From Sphaerotilus sp. (GTDB lineage: Bacteria > Pseudomonadota > Gammaproteobacteria > Burkholderiales > Burkholderiaceae_C), in NCBI RefSeq assembly GCF_013299175.1, contig NZ_JAAFKF010000024.1:1-42397 (forward strand): a stretch of 42,397 nucleotides of DNA, written 5' to 3'. The notes under the pieces are model-generated. The model was not told the origin of the DNA. It was given only the letters and a program-made list of their open reading frames with translations, and searched no databases. How positions within the stretch are numbered: position 1 is the first letter of the stretch; every line of letters begins with the position of its first letter. Shown piece after piece: positions 23,108 to 31,100 of this stretch. A program made the position numbers and the translations under genes.

Positions 23108-25251
23108 CGCGGGGTTTTCCAGCGCAGCTTGCGGTAGATCGTGTTGCGGCTGATGCCGAGCTGCTTGGCGGCCACCGAGATGTTGCCGCCCGCGGCGTCC
23201 ACGGCCCGCTGGATGGACTGCAGCTCAATGTCTTCCAGCGAGCGCCCGGCCTGCACCGGGTCGGCGAACACCGCCGCCGGCGTGGCCATCTCGGCCGGCG
23301 CAGCGCGTGCAGCGACCGGCTCAGGTTCCGGCGTCGCCAACACCACCGCGGCGGGGCGCTGCACGGCGGCATGGCGCGCGTCCTCGATGAAGTCGTCCGA
23401 GAGGTGGTCGCGGGTGATGGCGGCGTCGCCTGCGGCCATCACGCTGGCGGTGCGCAGCACGTTGAAGAGCTGGCGCACATTGCCCGGCCACTGGTAGCCC
23501 TGGAACAGGCGCAGCACATCCGGACTGAGGCGCAGGCGGCGGGCCGGGTTCTCGCGCTCCAGGATGCGATCGACCAGCGCCATGAGGTCGCTGCGCTCGC
23601 GCAGCGGCGGCAGGCGCACGGCCAGACCGTTCAGCCGGTAGTAGAGATCCTCGCGGAAGGACTTCTGCTCGATCATCTCGCGCAGGTTGCGGTGCGTGGC
23701 GCACACCAGCATCACGTCCACCGACACCGCCTTGGCGCTGCCCAGCGGCGTGACCTGGCGCTCCTGCAGCACGCGCAGCAGGTGCGCCTGCAGGGTCAGC
23801 GGCATGTCGCCGATCTCGTCCAGGAACAGCGTGCCACCATTGGCCTGCACGATCTTGCCCACCGCGCCCTTGCGCCGCGCCCCGGTGAAGGCGCCTTCCT
23901 CGTAGCCGAACAGCTCGGCCTCGATCAGCGTCTCGGGGATCGACGCGCAGTTCACCGCCACGAAGGGCTGGCGGGCGCGCTCGGAGTCCTGGTGGATGGC
24001 GCGGGCGAGCAGCTCCTTGCCGGTGCCGGTCTCGCCGAGGATGAGGATGGGGATGTCGCGGTTGACGACGCGGCGGATCTTGTCCACGAGGGTGCCGACC
24101 TGCGCATCGCCCGTGGTCAGGCTCGCCAGACCGGCACGCTCGGCGGGCGCCGCCGCAGCACTGCGGGCGGTGGTTTCACGGACTGGCGTGGCGGACGCGA
24201 CCCCGCCCGGCATCTCGCCCACCGGGGTGGCGTCGCTGACCTGTGTGCCCATGTGGGCAGCGCCGGTGCCCGCACCAGCACCCATGCCGGCTTCCATGCC
24301 GTGCCACACGGGCCAGTTGAAGCGGGCATAGACGTGGAACTGCCGCCCGTTGGACAGCTCGACCGGCAGCGGCTGCGCCAGCGGCGAGCGGAAGCGGTCC
24401 ACCAGCGCCGACACGCTGGTGCCGAACAGCGAGGGCAGCGAATGCATCCGCAGGGCCGCCCCGCTCAGGCCCAGTTGCTCCAGTGCGCCGCGGTTGGCGC
24501 CGACGAGCTTGCCGTCCTGGCTCACGGCGAGGATGCCCTCCATCAGCGTGCCGATGAACTCGACGCGGCTGTGGAAGTGCAGCCGCATCACGTTGCGGTA
24601 GTCGTCGGTGAGCCAGTGGTTCTCGATCATCCGCGCCGACATCTTCACCAGGCCCATCGTGTGCTGGTGGTAGGTGCGCTGGTCGCCGGAGACATCGAGC
24701 ACGCCGAGGATGTTGCCGCGCGGGTCGAGGATCGGGGCGGCCGAGCACGTCAGGAAGTGGTTGGCGTGCATGTAGTGCTCGTCGGCGTGGACGAGCGTGG
24801 GCGACTCCTCGATCAGCGCGGTGCCGACGGCGTTGGTGCCCTTGGCCTGCTCGGACCAGTTCACGCCGGGCTGCAGCGCGACCTTGGAGGCGCGGTTCAG
24901 GAAGTCGTGGTCGCCGATGGAGTGGATGATCGTGCCGGTGGCGTCGCACAGCACCACCATCGAGTCGCTGTTGACGATCTGCTCGTGCAGCATCTCCATG
25001 ACGGGCGCGGCGTGGGCGTACAGGCGCTGGTTGCGCTCGCGCGCCACGACCAGATCCGTGCGGCCCAGCGGCGAGAAGTCCAGCCGCTCGATGCGCGACA
25101 GGCCGAGGGCTGCGCAGCGTTCGTGCGAGTTGTCGATCTTCGAGACATGGCTGTGGTCCAGCGGCAGCGCCGAGGCGATCGGTCGGCGCACATCGCCCTG
25201 TGCAGCACGTACACGCAACCCCGCCGACGCCGGTGTATAGGATCCTGCCAT
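23104..25251 (-). CDS. sigma-54-dependent transcriptional activator, AcoR type
   Basis: 715 residues from ATG 25251, which has AGGAG 8 bases upstream. A GAF-type sensor (about 60-220; NWSEQAKGTNAVGTALIEE is typical of AcoR) is followed by a PAS-like segment (about 225-330), a Gly/Ala-rich linker, and a complete AAA+ domain: Walker A GETGTGKELLA near 405, the sigma-54 contact loop GAFTGA near 453, Walker B GGTLFLDEIGD near 471, and WPGNVRQLFN. The C-terminus is a Fis-type helix-turn-helix (SVAAKQLGISRNTIYRKL, about 690-707). AcoR relatives respond to alcohols, acetoin or aldehydes. It is divergent from the PedF gene, which carries a sigma-54 promoter, so it most likely controls this locus. Confidence 0.93.
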   Translation of the reverse strand: MAGSYTPASAGLRVRAAQGDVRRPIASALPLDHSHVSKIDNSHERCAALGLSRIERLDFSPLGRTDLVVARERNQRLYAHAAPVMEMLHEQIVNSDSMVVLCDATGTIIHSIGDHDFLNRASKVALQPGVNWSEQAKGTNAVGTALIEESPTLVHADEHYMHANHFLTCSAAPILDPRGNILGVLDVSGDQRTYHQHTMGLVKMSARMIENHWLTDDYRNVMRLHFHSRVEFIGTLMEGILAVSQDGKLVGANRGALEQLGLSGAALRMHSLPSLFGTSVSALVDRFRSPLAQPLPVELSNGRQFHVYARFNWPVWHGMEAGMGAGAGTGAAHMGTQVSDATPVGEMPGGVASATPVRETTARSAAAAPAERAGLASLTTGDAQVGTLVDKIRRVVNRDIPILILGETGTGKELLARAIHQDSERARQPFVAVNCASIPETLIEAELFGYEEGAFTGARRKGAVGKIVQANGGTLFLDEIGDMPLTLQAHLLRVLQERQVTPLGSAKAVSVDVMLVCATHRNLREMIEQKSFREDLYYRLNGLAVRLPPLRERSDLMALVDRILERENPARRLRLSPDVLRLFQGYQWPGNVRQLFNVLRTASVMAAGDAAITRDHLSDDFIEDARHAAVQRPAAVVLATPEPEPVAARAAPAEMATPAAVFADPVQAGRSLEDIELQSIQRAVDAAGGNISVAAKQLGISRNTIYRKLRWKTPR

Positions 25252-25359
25252 GGTCTTGTCTCCTGTCATTTCTGCCCATCCACGCAGACGGCGCGCGGAC
25301 GGCGCATTGTGACCCGCCCACCACTGTCCTCTATTCGCACACCCGATTCGTTGACTTGT

Positions 25360-25381
25360 CACGGTCCGCGAAAAATCCGTG
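25360..25381. promoter_or_regulatory. possible upstream activator site
   Basis: Inverted repeat CACGG (25360-25364) / CCGTG (25377-25381) with 17 bases between equivalent positions, in the divergent gap about 90 bases upstream of the sigma-54 promoter, a normal distance for an enhancer bound by the AcoR-like activator. A single short repeat, so weak evidence. Confidence 0.3.
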
Positions 25382-25469
25382 TCCAGCCGCGCAATTTAGA
25401 AGCATCCAAGGCGTACCACCTCCGGACAGACCCTTGTTTCAGCGCGGCATCGGCCGCGTTGGCCGTGCT

Positions 25470-25485
25470 TGGCACAGTGATTGCA
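25470..25485 (+). promoter_or_regulatory. sigma-54 promoter of the cytochrome gene
   Basis: TGGCACAGTGATTGCA matches the -24 (TGGCAC) and -12 (TTGCA) elements, with GG and GC exactly 10 bases apart. Transcription should start near 25496, giving a leader of about 45 bases. The gene for the cognate class of activator is divergently encoded next to it. Confidence 0.85.
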
Positions 25486-25542
25486 GAAACGGTGCCAGCC
25501 CCTTTTCAATCTGACCGATTCGACATCTTCTGGAGACAATGA

Positions 25543-26019
25543 ATGGCACGAGGCAACCTCTTCCGCGCAGCAATCCTGGCCGCGTTCTGTGCTGTGGCTG
25601 GCAGTTCGGCCATGGCCCACGGCGATGTGACACCGCAGGCCGTGGACACGACCAGCCTGCCGCAACTGGGGGCCGACTGGCGCGCTGAAAACCCGTACCG
25701 CAAGAACGACAAGGCGGTCGCCATCGGCTCGTCGGCCTTCAACCAGAACTGCGCCCGCTGCCACGGTCTGGAAGCCATCTCCGGCGGCATCGCCCCGGAC
25801 CTGCGCAAGCTCGACAATGACTGCGTCAGCGTCAAGGACGACAAGAAGCGCAACGCCTGCGTCAAGGAAATGGACGAGTACTACCTCAACAGCGTCCGCC
25901 ACGGCAAGGTCCGCAACGGCGCGGTCTACATGCCCCCCTTCGAAGGCATGATCAGCCAGGAAGCCATGTGGGCGCTGAAAGCCTACCTGGAAACGCGCCG
26001 CGAGAAGCCGCTGCCCTGA
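25543..26019 (+). CDS. pedF: cytochrome c-550 PedF-like
   Basis: 158 residues; GGAG 7 bases before the ATG. A signal peptide ends at SAMAHG. One heme c site, CARCH, at residues 70-74, and a likely distal Met in VYMPPFEGM. The Cys pair in DNDCVSVKDDKKRNACV is typical of PedF and may form a disulfide. PedF takes electrons from PQQ-dependent alcohol dehydrogenases in the periplasm. The dehydrogenase gene itself is not in this window. Likely expressed from the sigma-54 promoter upstream, together with the following binding-protein gene. Confidence 0.92.
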   Translation: MARGNLFRAAILAAFCAVAGSSAMAHGDVTPQAVDTTSLPQLGADWRAENPYRKNDKAVAIGSSAFNQNCARCHGLEAISGGIAPDLRKLDNDCVSVKDDKKRNACVKEMDEYYLNSVRHGKVRNGAVYMPPFEGMISQEAMWALKAYLETRREKPLP

Positions 26020-26061
26020 TCCACATCCGATCCACGCCCACGCACCTGGAGACCGACCCCC

Positions 26062-26946
26062 ATGCCCATTTCCCACGACCACCCGGCCGACCGCCGCGCC
26101 TTCCTCGGCAAGACCTCGGCGCTGGCCCTCGGCACGCTGGGCACGCTCGGCAGCCTGCTGGGTGTCGGCAGTGCCAGCGCGCAGGACAAGTCCGCGCTCA
26201 CCAAGGTGCGCGAGCGCGGCCGGCTGAGCGTCGGTCTCTACAACGACCTGCCGCCCTTCCACGTCAAGGGCCAGGGCATCGAGATCGAGCTGGCCAAGGC
26301 GCTGGCGGGTGCGCTGGGCGTCGAGGTGACGCTGCTGCCGTTCCCGGCCGACGACAACATGAACGACGACCTGCGCAACATGGTCTGGAAGGGCCACTAC
26401 CTTGGCTACGGCCCGGCGGATGTGCTGCTGCATGTGCCGGTCGAGCGTCCGCTGATGCAGGACAACCCGCGCGTCAGCATCTTCGGTCCCTACTGGCGCG
26501 AGCGGGTCGTGGTCGCCCGCGACCTGTCGAAGTTGCCGACGCTCGACTCGCTGGAGCCGCTGCGTGCGGTGCGCTCGGCGGTGCCGGGGCTGTCGCTGGC
26601 GGGCTGGCTGATGATCGGCGCGGATTCGGGTGCGCTGAGCGAGAAGCTGATCACCAAGATCCCCGATGGTGTCGCCGCCGCACAGATGCTGCAGCGCGGT
26701 GAAGTGGCCGCGGCGGCCGGCATGCGCTCGGAGATCGAGTCGGTGCTGCGCGGCGACCCGCGCTTCGCGATCGCGCCGATCCCGATGCCGCGGGCGCCCA
26801 AGGATGGCTGGGCCGTCGGCATGGCCGTGAAGAAGGACGCCACCGACCTCGCCGAGGCGCTGCAGGCGGGCCTGAACGGGCTGGTCGAGAAGGGAGAACT
26901 GAAGGCGATGTTCGCGCGGGCCAATCTCGACTGGCAGCGGGTCTGA
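26062..26946 (+). CDS. periplasmic solute-binding-type protein, PedG-like
   Basis: 294 residues with a Tat-type signal (DRRAFLGKTSALALGTLG). The mature part follows the bacterial extracellular solute-binding family 3 pattern (RGRLSVGLYNDLPPFH ... GIEIELAKALAGALGVEV). Proteins of this type lie directly after pedF in Pseudomonas ped loci and are relatives of MoxJ/XoxJ, which assist quinoprotein dehydrogenases rather than feed a transporter. GGAG lies 9 bases upstream of the ATG, 42 bases after pedF, so the two are probably co-transcribed. Confidence 0.85.
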   Translation: MPISHDHPADRRAFLGKTSALALGTLGTLGSLLGVGSASAQDKSALTKVRERGRLSVGLYNDLPPFHVKGQGIEIELAKALAGALGVEVTLLPFPADDNMNDDLRNMVWKGHYLGYGPADVLLHVPVERPLMQDNPRVSIFGPYWRERVVVARDLSKLPTLDSLEPLRAVRSAVPGLSLAGWLMIGADSGALSEKLITKIPDGVAAAQMLQRGEVAAAAGMRSEIESVLRGDPRFAIAPIPMPRAPKDGWAVGMAVKKDATDLAEALQAGLNGLVEKGELKAMFARANLDWQRV

Positions 26947-27072
26947 CCGCCAGCAGGCGAGACGGCGAGACGGCGATGAAAATGCGACTTTTGACGCAAT
27001 AAATTGCAACCAATCAGTACCACCGATTAGACTTGCCGCACAACGTGCGGGCAACCGGTGGGGACTGGAACG

Positions 27073-27729
27073 ATGCAAAGCAAGCGGTACAAGCGGGGGT
27101 ACACAGGGTTCGGGGCAGTGCTCGCCTTGCTGGCGTCCCTCGGCGCTCTGGCCGCCCCGGTCAGCGGCAGCAGCGACAAGGTGCAACCCCGCCCGCCCAT
27201 GGCGCAGGCACAGGCTGTTGCTCCCGAGAATCCCGCCGATTTCTGTGACAGCGTTCACATGAAAACCGGCAGACTGGTCTCGTTCAACCTGTTGCGGCTG
27301 GGCACGACCAGCAGCCAGAGCGCCGCCCCCGGCAGCGCCACGGCAGGTGCAGTGTCGTATGCCGACATCGAGTCCTACCTCACCTACAGCGATGCAGTGG
27401 GGTCGGCTTCAGGCCACACTGGCAGCCTGCGCTGGTCGCTCTGGGCCGTGCCACAGAACCATGTCGCGGGCTGGCCGAAGATGAACGGCCACCGAATGGG
27501 CGGCTTCGTTCCCTCGCTGATCGACGGTCAGGGCAAGGCGCAGGACTACCTGTACAACCTCACCGAGATCACGTTCCGGCAGCGCATCACCACGGTCAAC
27601 CCGCCCGCGGGGCGCTATTGCCTGGTGGTCGTGGTGGACATGTACAACACCAACAGCGAATGCCGCTCGGCCGACGGCTACTGCCCGGAAATCATCTACA
27701 CGATGAAGCCCGCCTACACCTTTCGCTGA
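27073..27729 (+). CDS. secreted protein of unknown function (paralogue of the next gene)
   Basis: 218 residues from ATG 27073 (GTG 27058 is an in-frame alternative). A signal peptide is followed by a mature domain with four or more cysteines. The C-terminal half shares the pattern G.LR.SLWA.P.N....NG with later DGQGKAQD, TT.NPPAGRYCLVV and GYCPEIIYT with the protein encoded next, so the two are paralogues. No known family is recognised. Its position after the ped genes may be chance. A short hairpin (about 27033-27053) and 8-bp GGCGAGAC repeats (from about 26956) lie upstream. Confidence 0.78.
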   Translation: MQSKRYKRGYTGFGAVLALLASLGALAAPVSGSSDKVQPRPPMAQAQAVAPENPADFCDSVHMKTGRLVSFNLLRLGTTSSQSAAPGSATAGAVSYADIESYLTYSDAVGSASGHTGSLRWSLWAVPQNHVAGWPKMNGHRMGGFVPSLIDGQGKAQDYLYNLTEITFRQRITTVNPPAGRYCLVVVVDMYNTNSECRSADGYCPEIIYTMKPAYTFR

Positions 27730-27741
27730 CCCGCCGCTGCC

Positions 27742-28398
27742 ATGAACGCCTCTGAACATGCCCGTGTGCGCCGCCTGATGGCCGCTGTCGCTGTCTGCCT
27801 GCTCGGTACCACTGCCTGTGGTGGCGGGAGCGGCACACCGTCTCCCGAACCGGCACCGGCACCGGCACCGGCACCAACACCTGCACCTGCACCTGCACCT
27901 GCACCTGCACCTGCACTGAACTGCATGAGCGGCTGGTTCTATGCCAACCTAGACACCGACCTGCGCACCCCGGTGCGCTTCTGGCTGTCGGACACCGCTG
28001 CCAATGCAGCGGTCGATGTCGAGATGCAGGCACAGATCCAGGCACACAACAGCTACTACTTCCTCGACGGCCGCCACATGACCGGGCGCCTGCGCCTGAG
28101 CCTGTGGGCCATTCCACCCAACGGACAGGTGAGCAAGAACGGCGTCGTCGGTCACCTGATCGCACGTGCGCCAGCGGCCATGGTCGGCGGCCAGGGCACC
28201 GGAGCGGACCAGTTGTGGCACACCTCGGTGGCCTTCGTGAAGCTCACGACCACTGGCACCTCCCCACCAGCTGGCGCCTACTGCATCGCCTTGCTCGCCG
28301 AAGAGGAAACCGCCACCGGCACGCCGCCCTGTGCGACCCAGGACCGCTTCTGTCCCACCAGTTGGTACACCTTCGAGAACGCCACCACCTTCAAATGA
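27742..28398 (+). CDS. putative lipoprotein with Pro-Ala linker, paralogue of the previous gene
   Basis: 218 residues. A lipobox (LGTTAC, Cys at about 26) is followed by a Pro-Ala repeat linker (about 35-58) and a domain homologous to the preceding protein: GRLRLSLWAIPPN, GGQGTGADQLWH, TGTSPPAGAYCIALL, DRFCPTSWYTFENATTFK. Four Cys are conserved in position. Probably a surface-exposed lipoprotein whose linker spans part of the envelope. Only 12 bases after the previous gene, so one operon. Function unknown. Confidence 0.8.
   Translation: MNASEHARVRRLMAAVAVCLLGTTACGGGSGTPSPEPAPAPAPAPTPAPAPAPAPAPALNCMSGWFYANLDTDLRTPVRFWLSDTAANAAVDVEMQAQIQAHNSYYFLDGRHMTGRLRLSLWAIPPNGQVSKNGVVGHLIARAPAAMVGGQGTGADQLWHTSVAFVKLTTTGTSPPAGAYCIALLAEEETATGTPPCATQDRFCPTSWYTFENATTFK
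27850..27916 (+). repeat. hexanucleotide repeats coding the Pro-Ala linker
   Basis: About four CGGCAC units followed, after a short break, by about six CTGCAC units. The 6-bp period keeps the frame, so slippage would change linker length by Pro-Ala pairs only. Confidence 0.85.
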
Positions 28399-28420
28399 CG
28401 GGGCTGGATAATCCCGCCCC

Positions 28421-29641
28421 ATGGAAACCTTTGACGTCGTCATCGTCGGGGCCGGCGCCGCCGGCCTTTTTTGCGCCGGTCGTGCCGGACAGCGGGGCCA
28501 GCGCGTGCTGCTGCTCGACCACAGCCCGAAGGTCGCCGAGAAGATCCGCATCTCCGGCGGCGGGCGCGCCAACTTCACCAACCGCGAGGCCACGCCCGCG
28601 AACTTCCTCTCCGACAACCCGCGCTTCAGCCGCTCGGCACTGGCGCGCTACACCCCCGGCGACTTCGTGGCCCTCGTGCAGCGCCACGGCATCGCCTTCC
28701 ACGAGAAGCACAAGGGCCAGCTCTTCTGCGACCGCAGTGCCGAAGACCTGATCACGGCGCTGCTGCGCGAGTGCGACGCCGGTGGGGTGACGCGGCGCCA
28801 GCCGTGCGGCGTTCAGGCCATCCGGCAGCGCAGCGGCGGAGATGGCGAGGCCGGCGGATTCGAACTCGACACCGATGCCGGACCCGTGCAGGCGCCCCGG
28901 CTGGTGATCGCCACCGGCGGACTGCCCGTGCCCAAGATCGGCGCGACCGATTTCGGGCTGCGCATCGCCAGACAGTTCGGCCACACCATCATCGAGCCGC
29001 GCCCGGCGCTGGTGCCGCTGACCTTCGACCCCGTGCAATGGGCGCCGTTTGCGGCACTGTCGGGTGTGGCGCTGCCGGTCGGCATCTCGGTCGGCAGCGG
29101 CAAGACCCGCACCACCTTCCTCGAAGACCTGCTGTTCACCCACCGTGGCCTGAGCGGGCCGGCGGTGCTGCAGATCTCCAGCTTCTGGCGTCTTGGCCAG
29201 CCGCTGCAGATCGACCTGGCGCCGGGCATCGACCTCGGCGCCCGGCTGCTGGCCGCCAAGCAGTCGTCACGGCGGCAGCTCGGCAACGAGTTCGCCGCCC
29301 TGCTGCCAACCCGGCTGGCCGACGCCTGGCTGCACGGTGCGGGACTCGACGCCCAGCGCCCGATGCCCGACTGCAAGGACAAGGATCTGCAGACCGTCGC
29401 CCAGCGCGCCCGCGCCTGGGAGGTCTCGCCCACCGGGGACGAAGGCTGGAAGAAGGCCGAAGTCATGGCCGGCGGCGTCGATACCCGCGAACTCAGCTCG
29501 CAGACGCTGGAGAGCAAGCGCGTGCCCGGCTTGCACTTCATCGGCGAAGTGGTCGATGTGACCGGGTGGCTGGGCGGCTACAACTTCCAGTGGGCCTGGG
29601 CCAGTGCCGCCGCCTGCGCGGACGCTTTGGCTGCCGCATGA
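28421..29641 (+). CDS. BaiN/HI0933 family flavoprotein (NAD(P)/FAD-dependent oxidoreductase)
   Basis: 406 residues. The FAD-binding motif VIVGAGAAGLFCA is at residues 7-19, SGGGRANFTN near 45, KIGATDFGLRIARQFGH near 165, LLFTHRGLSGPAVLQIS near 240, and the C-terminal GLHFIGEVVDVTGWLGGYNF. All are standard for this family. The bacterial role is not settled; related proteins reduce bile-acid intermediates in gut anaerobes, which need not apply here. Starts 22 bases after the lipoprotein gene. Confidence 0.92.
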   Translation: METFDVVIVGAGAAGLFCAGRAGQRGQRVLLLDHSPKVAEKIRISGGGRANFTNREATPANFLSDNPRFSRSALARYTPGDFVALVQRHGIAFHEKHKGQLFCDRSAEDLITALLRECDAGGVTRRQPCGVQAIRQRSGGDGEAGGFELDTDAGPVQAPRLVIATGGLPVPKIGATDFGLRIARQFGHTIIEPRPALVPLTFDPVQWAPFAALSGVALPVGISVGSGKTRTTFLEDLLFTHRGLSGPAVLQISSFWRLGQPLQIDLAPGIDLGARLLAAKQSSRRQLGNEFAALLPTRLADAWLHGAGLDAQRPMPDCKDKDLQTVAQRARAWEVSPTGDEGWKKAEVMAGGVDTRELSSQTLESKRVPGLHFIGEVVDVTGWLGGYNFQWAWASAAACADALAAA

Positions 29642-29651
29642 ACACAAGACA

Positions 29652-29680
29652 TTCCGCACGCCAGCAAACTCACCTATAAT
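29652..29680 (+). promoter_or_regulatory. sigma-70 promoter of rpsU
   Basis: TATAAT at 29675-29680 is a consensus -10 box, and TTCCGC at 29652-29657, 17 bases upstream, is a weak -35. Transcription would begin near 29687. Confidence 0.65.
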
Positions 29681-29683
29681 CCA

Positions 29684-29782
29684 AGGCTTTGCTGGCAAAG
29701 AAGCCTGTTCGAGTCGGCGGCATCAGGGTTTCCGGAACCCCGCGTCGGCCACCGAGGGCATAACCGAAGGATCTTTCAGTTC
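29684..29782 (+). promoter_or_regulatory. structured leader of rpsU
   Basis: About 95 untranslated bases with two strong stems: AGGCTT (29684-29689) can pair with AAGCCT (29701-29706), or CTTTGC (29687-29692) with GCAAAG (29695-29700), so the two are competing forms; then GGGTT-TCCGG-AACCC (29726-29740) flanked by GTCGGC copies. The ribosome binding site is AAGGA 11 bases before the ATG. Leaders of ribosomal protein genes often carry autoregulatory RNA. Confidence 0.4.
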
Positions 29783-29995
29783 ATGACGACCATCCGAGTC
29801 AAGGAAAACGAGCCGTTCGACGTGGCACTGCGTCGCTTCAAGCGCACCATCGAAAAGTTGGGCTTGCTGCCTGACCTGCGCGCTCGCGAGTTCTACGAAA
29901 AGCCCACGGCCGAGCGCAAGCGCAAGAAGGCTGCCGCCGTCAAGCGCCATTACAAGCGCGTGCGCTCGATGCAGCTCCCCAAGCGGCTGTACTGA
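29783..29995 (+). CDS. rpsU: 30S ribosomal protein S21
   Basis: 70 residues, the normal length. [20 protein letters not shown] and the basic tail ending in [18 protein letters not shown] are standard for S21 of betaproteobacteria. It joins the small subunit near the anti-Shine-Dalgarno region and promotes start-site selection. It is followed by a terminator and then yqeY, a common arrangement in this group. Confidence 0.97.
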   Translation: MTTIRVKENEPFDVALRRFKRTIEKLGLLPDLRAREFYEKPTAERKRKKAAAVKRHYKRVRSMQLPKRLY

Positions 29996-30013
29996 GCCAG
30001 GTCTGACCTGCAC

Positions 30014-30052
30014 AAAACCCGCACGGGACGCCGTAGCGGGTTTTTTCTTTTT
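30014..30052 (+). terminator. rho-independent terminator of rpsU
   Basis: AAACCCGC (about 30015-30022) pairs with GCGGGTTT (30036-30043), followed by a run of T residues (to 30052). A classic strong terminator 20 bases after the rpsU stop. Confidence 0.9.
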
Positions 30053-30086
30053 CCACGCTTCCATGCCCCCCACGCCAGGAACCCCC

Positions 30087-30533
30087 ATGCACCTCAAGGA
30101 CCAGATCACCGACGACATGAAGACCGCCATGCGCGCCAAGGACACGGCCCGCCTCGGCACGATCCGCCTGCTGCTGTCGGCCTGCAAGCAAAAGGAAGTC
30201 GATGAGCGCGTGACCCTCACCGATGCCGATGTGGTCGCGCTCGTGGACAAGCTGATCAAGCAGCGCAAGGACTCGATCACGCAGTTCACCGCCGCCGCCC
30301 GCATGGACCTCGTCGCGCAGGAAAGCGCCGAAGTCGTGGTGCTGGAAGGCTACCTGCCGCAACGGCTGGGGGCGGCCGAGATCGACGCCGCGGTGCAGGC
30401 CATCGTCGCCGAGCTGGGCGCGAGCGGGCCGGGCGCCATGGGCAAGGTCATGGGCGTGGTCAAGCAGCGCCTGGCCGGCAACGCCGACATGGGGCTGGTC
30501 TCGGTCGCCGTGAAGCGCGCATTGAATCCCTGA
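30087..30533 (+). CDS. yqeY: GatB/YqeY domain-containing protein
   Basis: 148 residues. ATG 30087 has AGGA 6-7 bases upstream; an in-frame ATG 24 bases earlier is less likely. LGTIRLLLSACKQKEVD, KQRKDSITQF and EGYLPQRLGAAEI are family hallmarks. YqeY resembles the tail domain of the GatB amidotransferase subunit and may bind tRNA, but its role is not established. Confidence 0.93.
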   Translation: MHLKDQITDDMKTAMRAKDTARLGTIRLLLSACKQKEVDERVTLTDADVVALVDKLIKQRKDSITQFTAAARMDLVAQESAEVVVLEGYLPQRLGAAEIDAAVQAIVAELGASGPGAMGKVMGVVKQRLAGNADMGLVSVAVKRALNP

Positions 30534-30545
30534 TCCCTACCCCCT

Positions 30546-30577
30546 TTGAACTTTTGAACTTCTGGACTTCTGGAGCC
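30546..30577 (+). repeat. four degenerate 8-bp tandem repeats
   Basis: TTTGAACT, TTTGAACT, TCTGGACT, TCTGGAGC in tandem; the last unit supplies the GGAG ribosome binding site of the next gene. Probably a slippage product with no known role. Confidence 0.6.
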
Positions 30578-30583
30578 TCCGCC

Positions 30584-30934
30584 ATGAGCACTTCCCTGCC
30601 GATCCAGCGCATTGCCACCGATGTCTGCGTCACCCCGCAACTCACGCCCAACGCGATGGCCGACGTGGCCGCGGCGGGCTTTCGCAGCGTGATCAACAAC
30701 CGCCCCGACTTCGAGCACGGCCCGGACCAGCCGACCAGCGCCGCCATCGAAGCCGCTGCACGGGCCGCCGGGCTGCAATACGCCCACCTGCCCGTCGCCG
30801 GCGGCTACCAGAGCCCCGAAGAGATCGCCCGCTTTGCCGAGCTGATCGCCGCGATGCCGCGCCCGCTGCTGTGCTTCTGCCGCAGCGGTGCCCGCTCGAC
30901 CAAGCTGTACGTGGCCGCCACCCAGGCCGGTTGA
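30584..30934 (+). CDS. TIGR01244/DUF442 family protein (rhodanese/phosphatase-like)
   Basis: 116 residues; GGAG 8 bases before the ATG. GFRSVINNRPDFE near 32 and the active-site-like loop CFCRSGARSTKLY near 95 are typical of DUF442 proteins, which share the cysteine phosphatase fold and are often fused to beta-lactamase-like sulfur dioxygenases. The Cys-x4-Arg loop is intact. Likely a sulfur transferase or phosphatase; substrate unknown. Confidence 0.9.
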   Translation: MSTSLPIQRIATDVCVTPQLTPNAMADVAAAGFRSVINNRPDFEHGPDQPTSAAIEAAARAAGLQYAHLPVAGGYQSPEEIARFAELIAAMPRPLLCFCRSGARSTKLYVAATQAG

Positions 30935-31100
30935 GACGGGGGCGCGGCGGTGGCCGGGCCGCATGGTCCGGTTCTAGTCGTAATACCCGATGCGGCAGAT
31001 CCGGGTTGTCGAGTGTGATACGGGCATCCCAACGGAGACCTTTGACCGTGATGCCTTCCCGCACCCCTCGACAGGGCGACACCCCGGAGTCGCCCAGCGC

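Noticed and set aside
22762..25542. 926-codon plus-strand open frame
   Set aside because: It is antisense to the sigma-54 activator gene, and its product has no recognisable domain.
26947..27072. Promoter with TTGACG at 26991-26996
   Set aside because: No acceptable -10 box lies 16-18 bases downstream, so I do not call a promoter.
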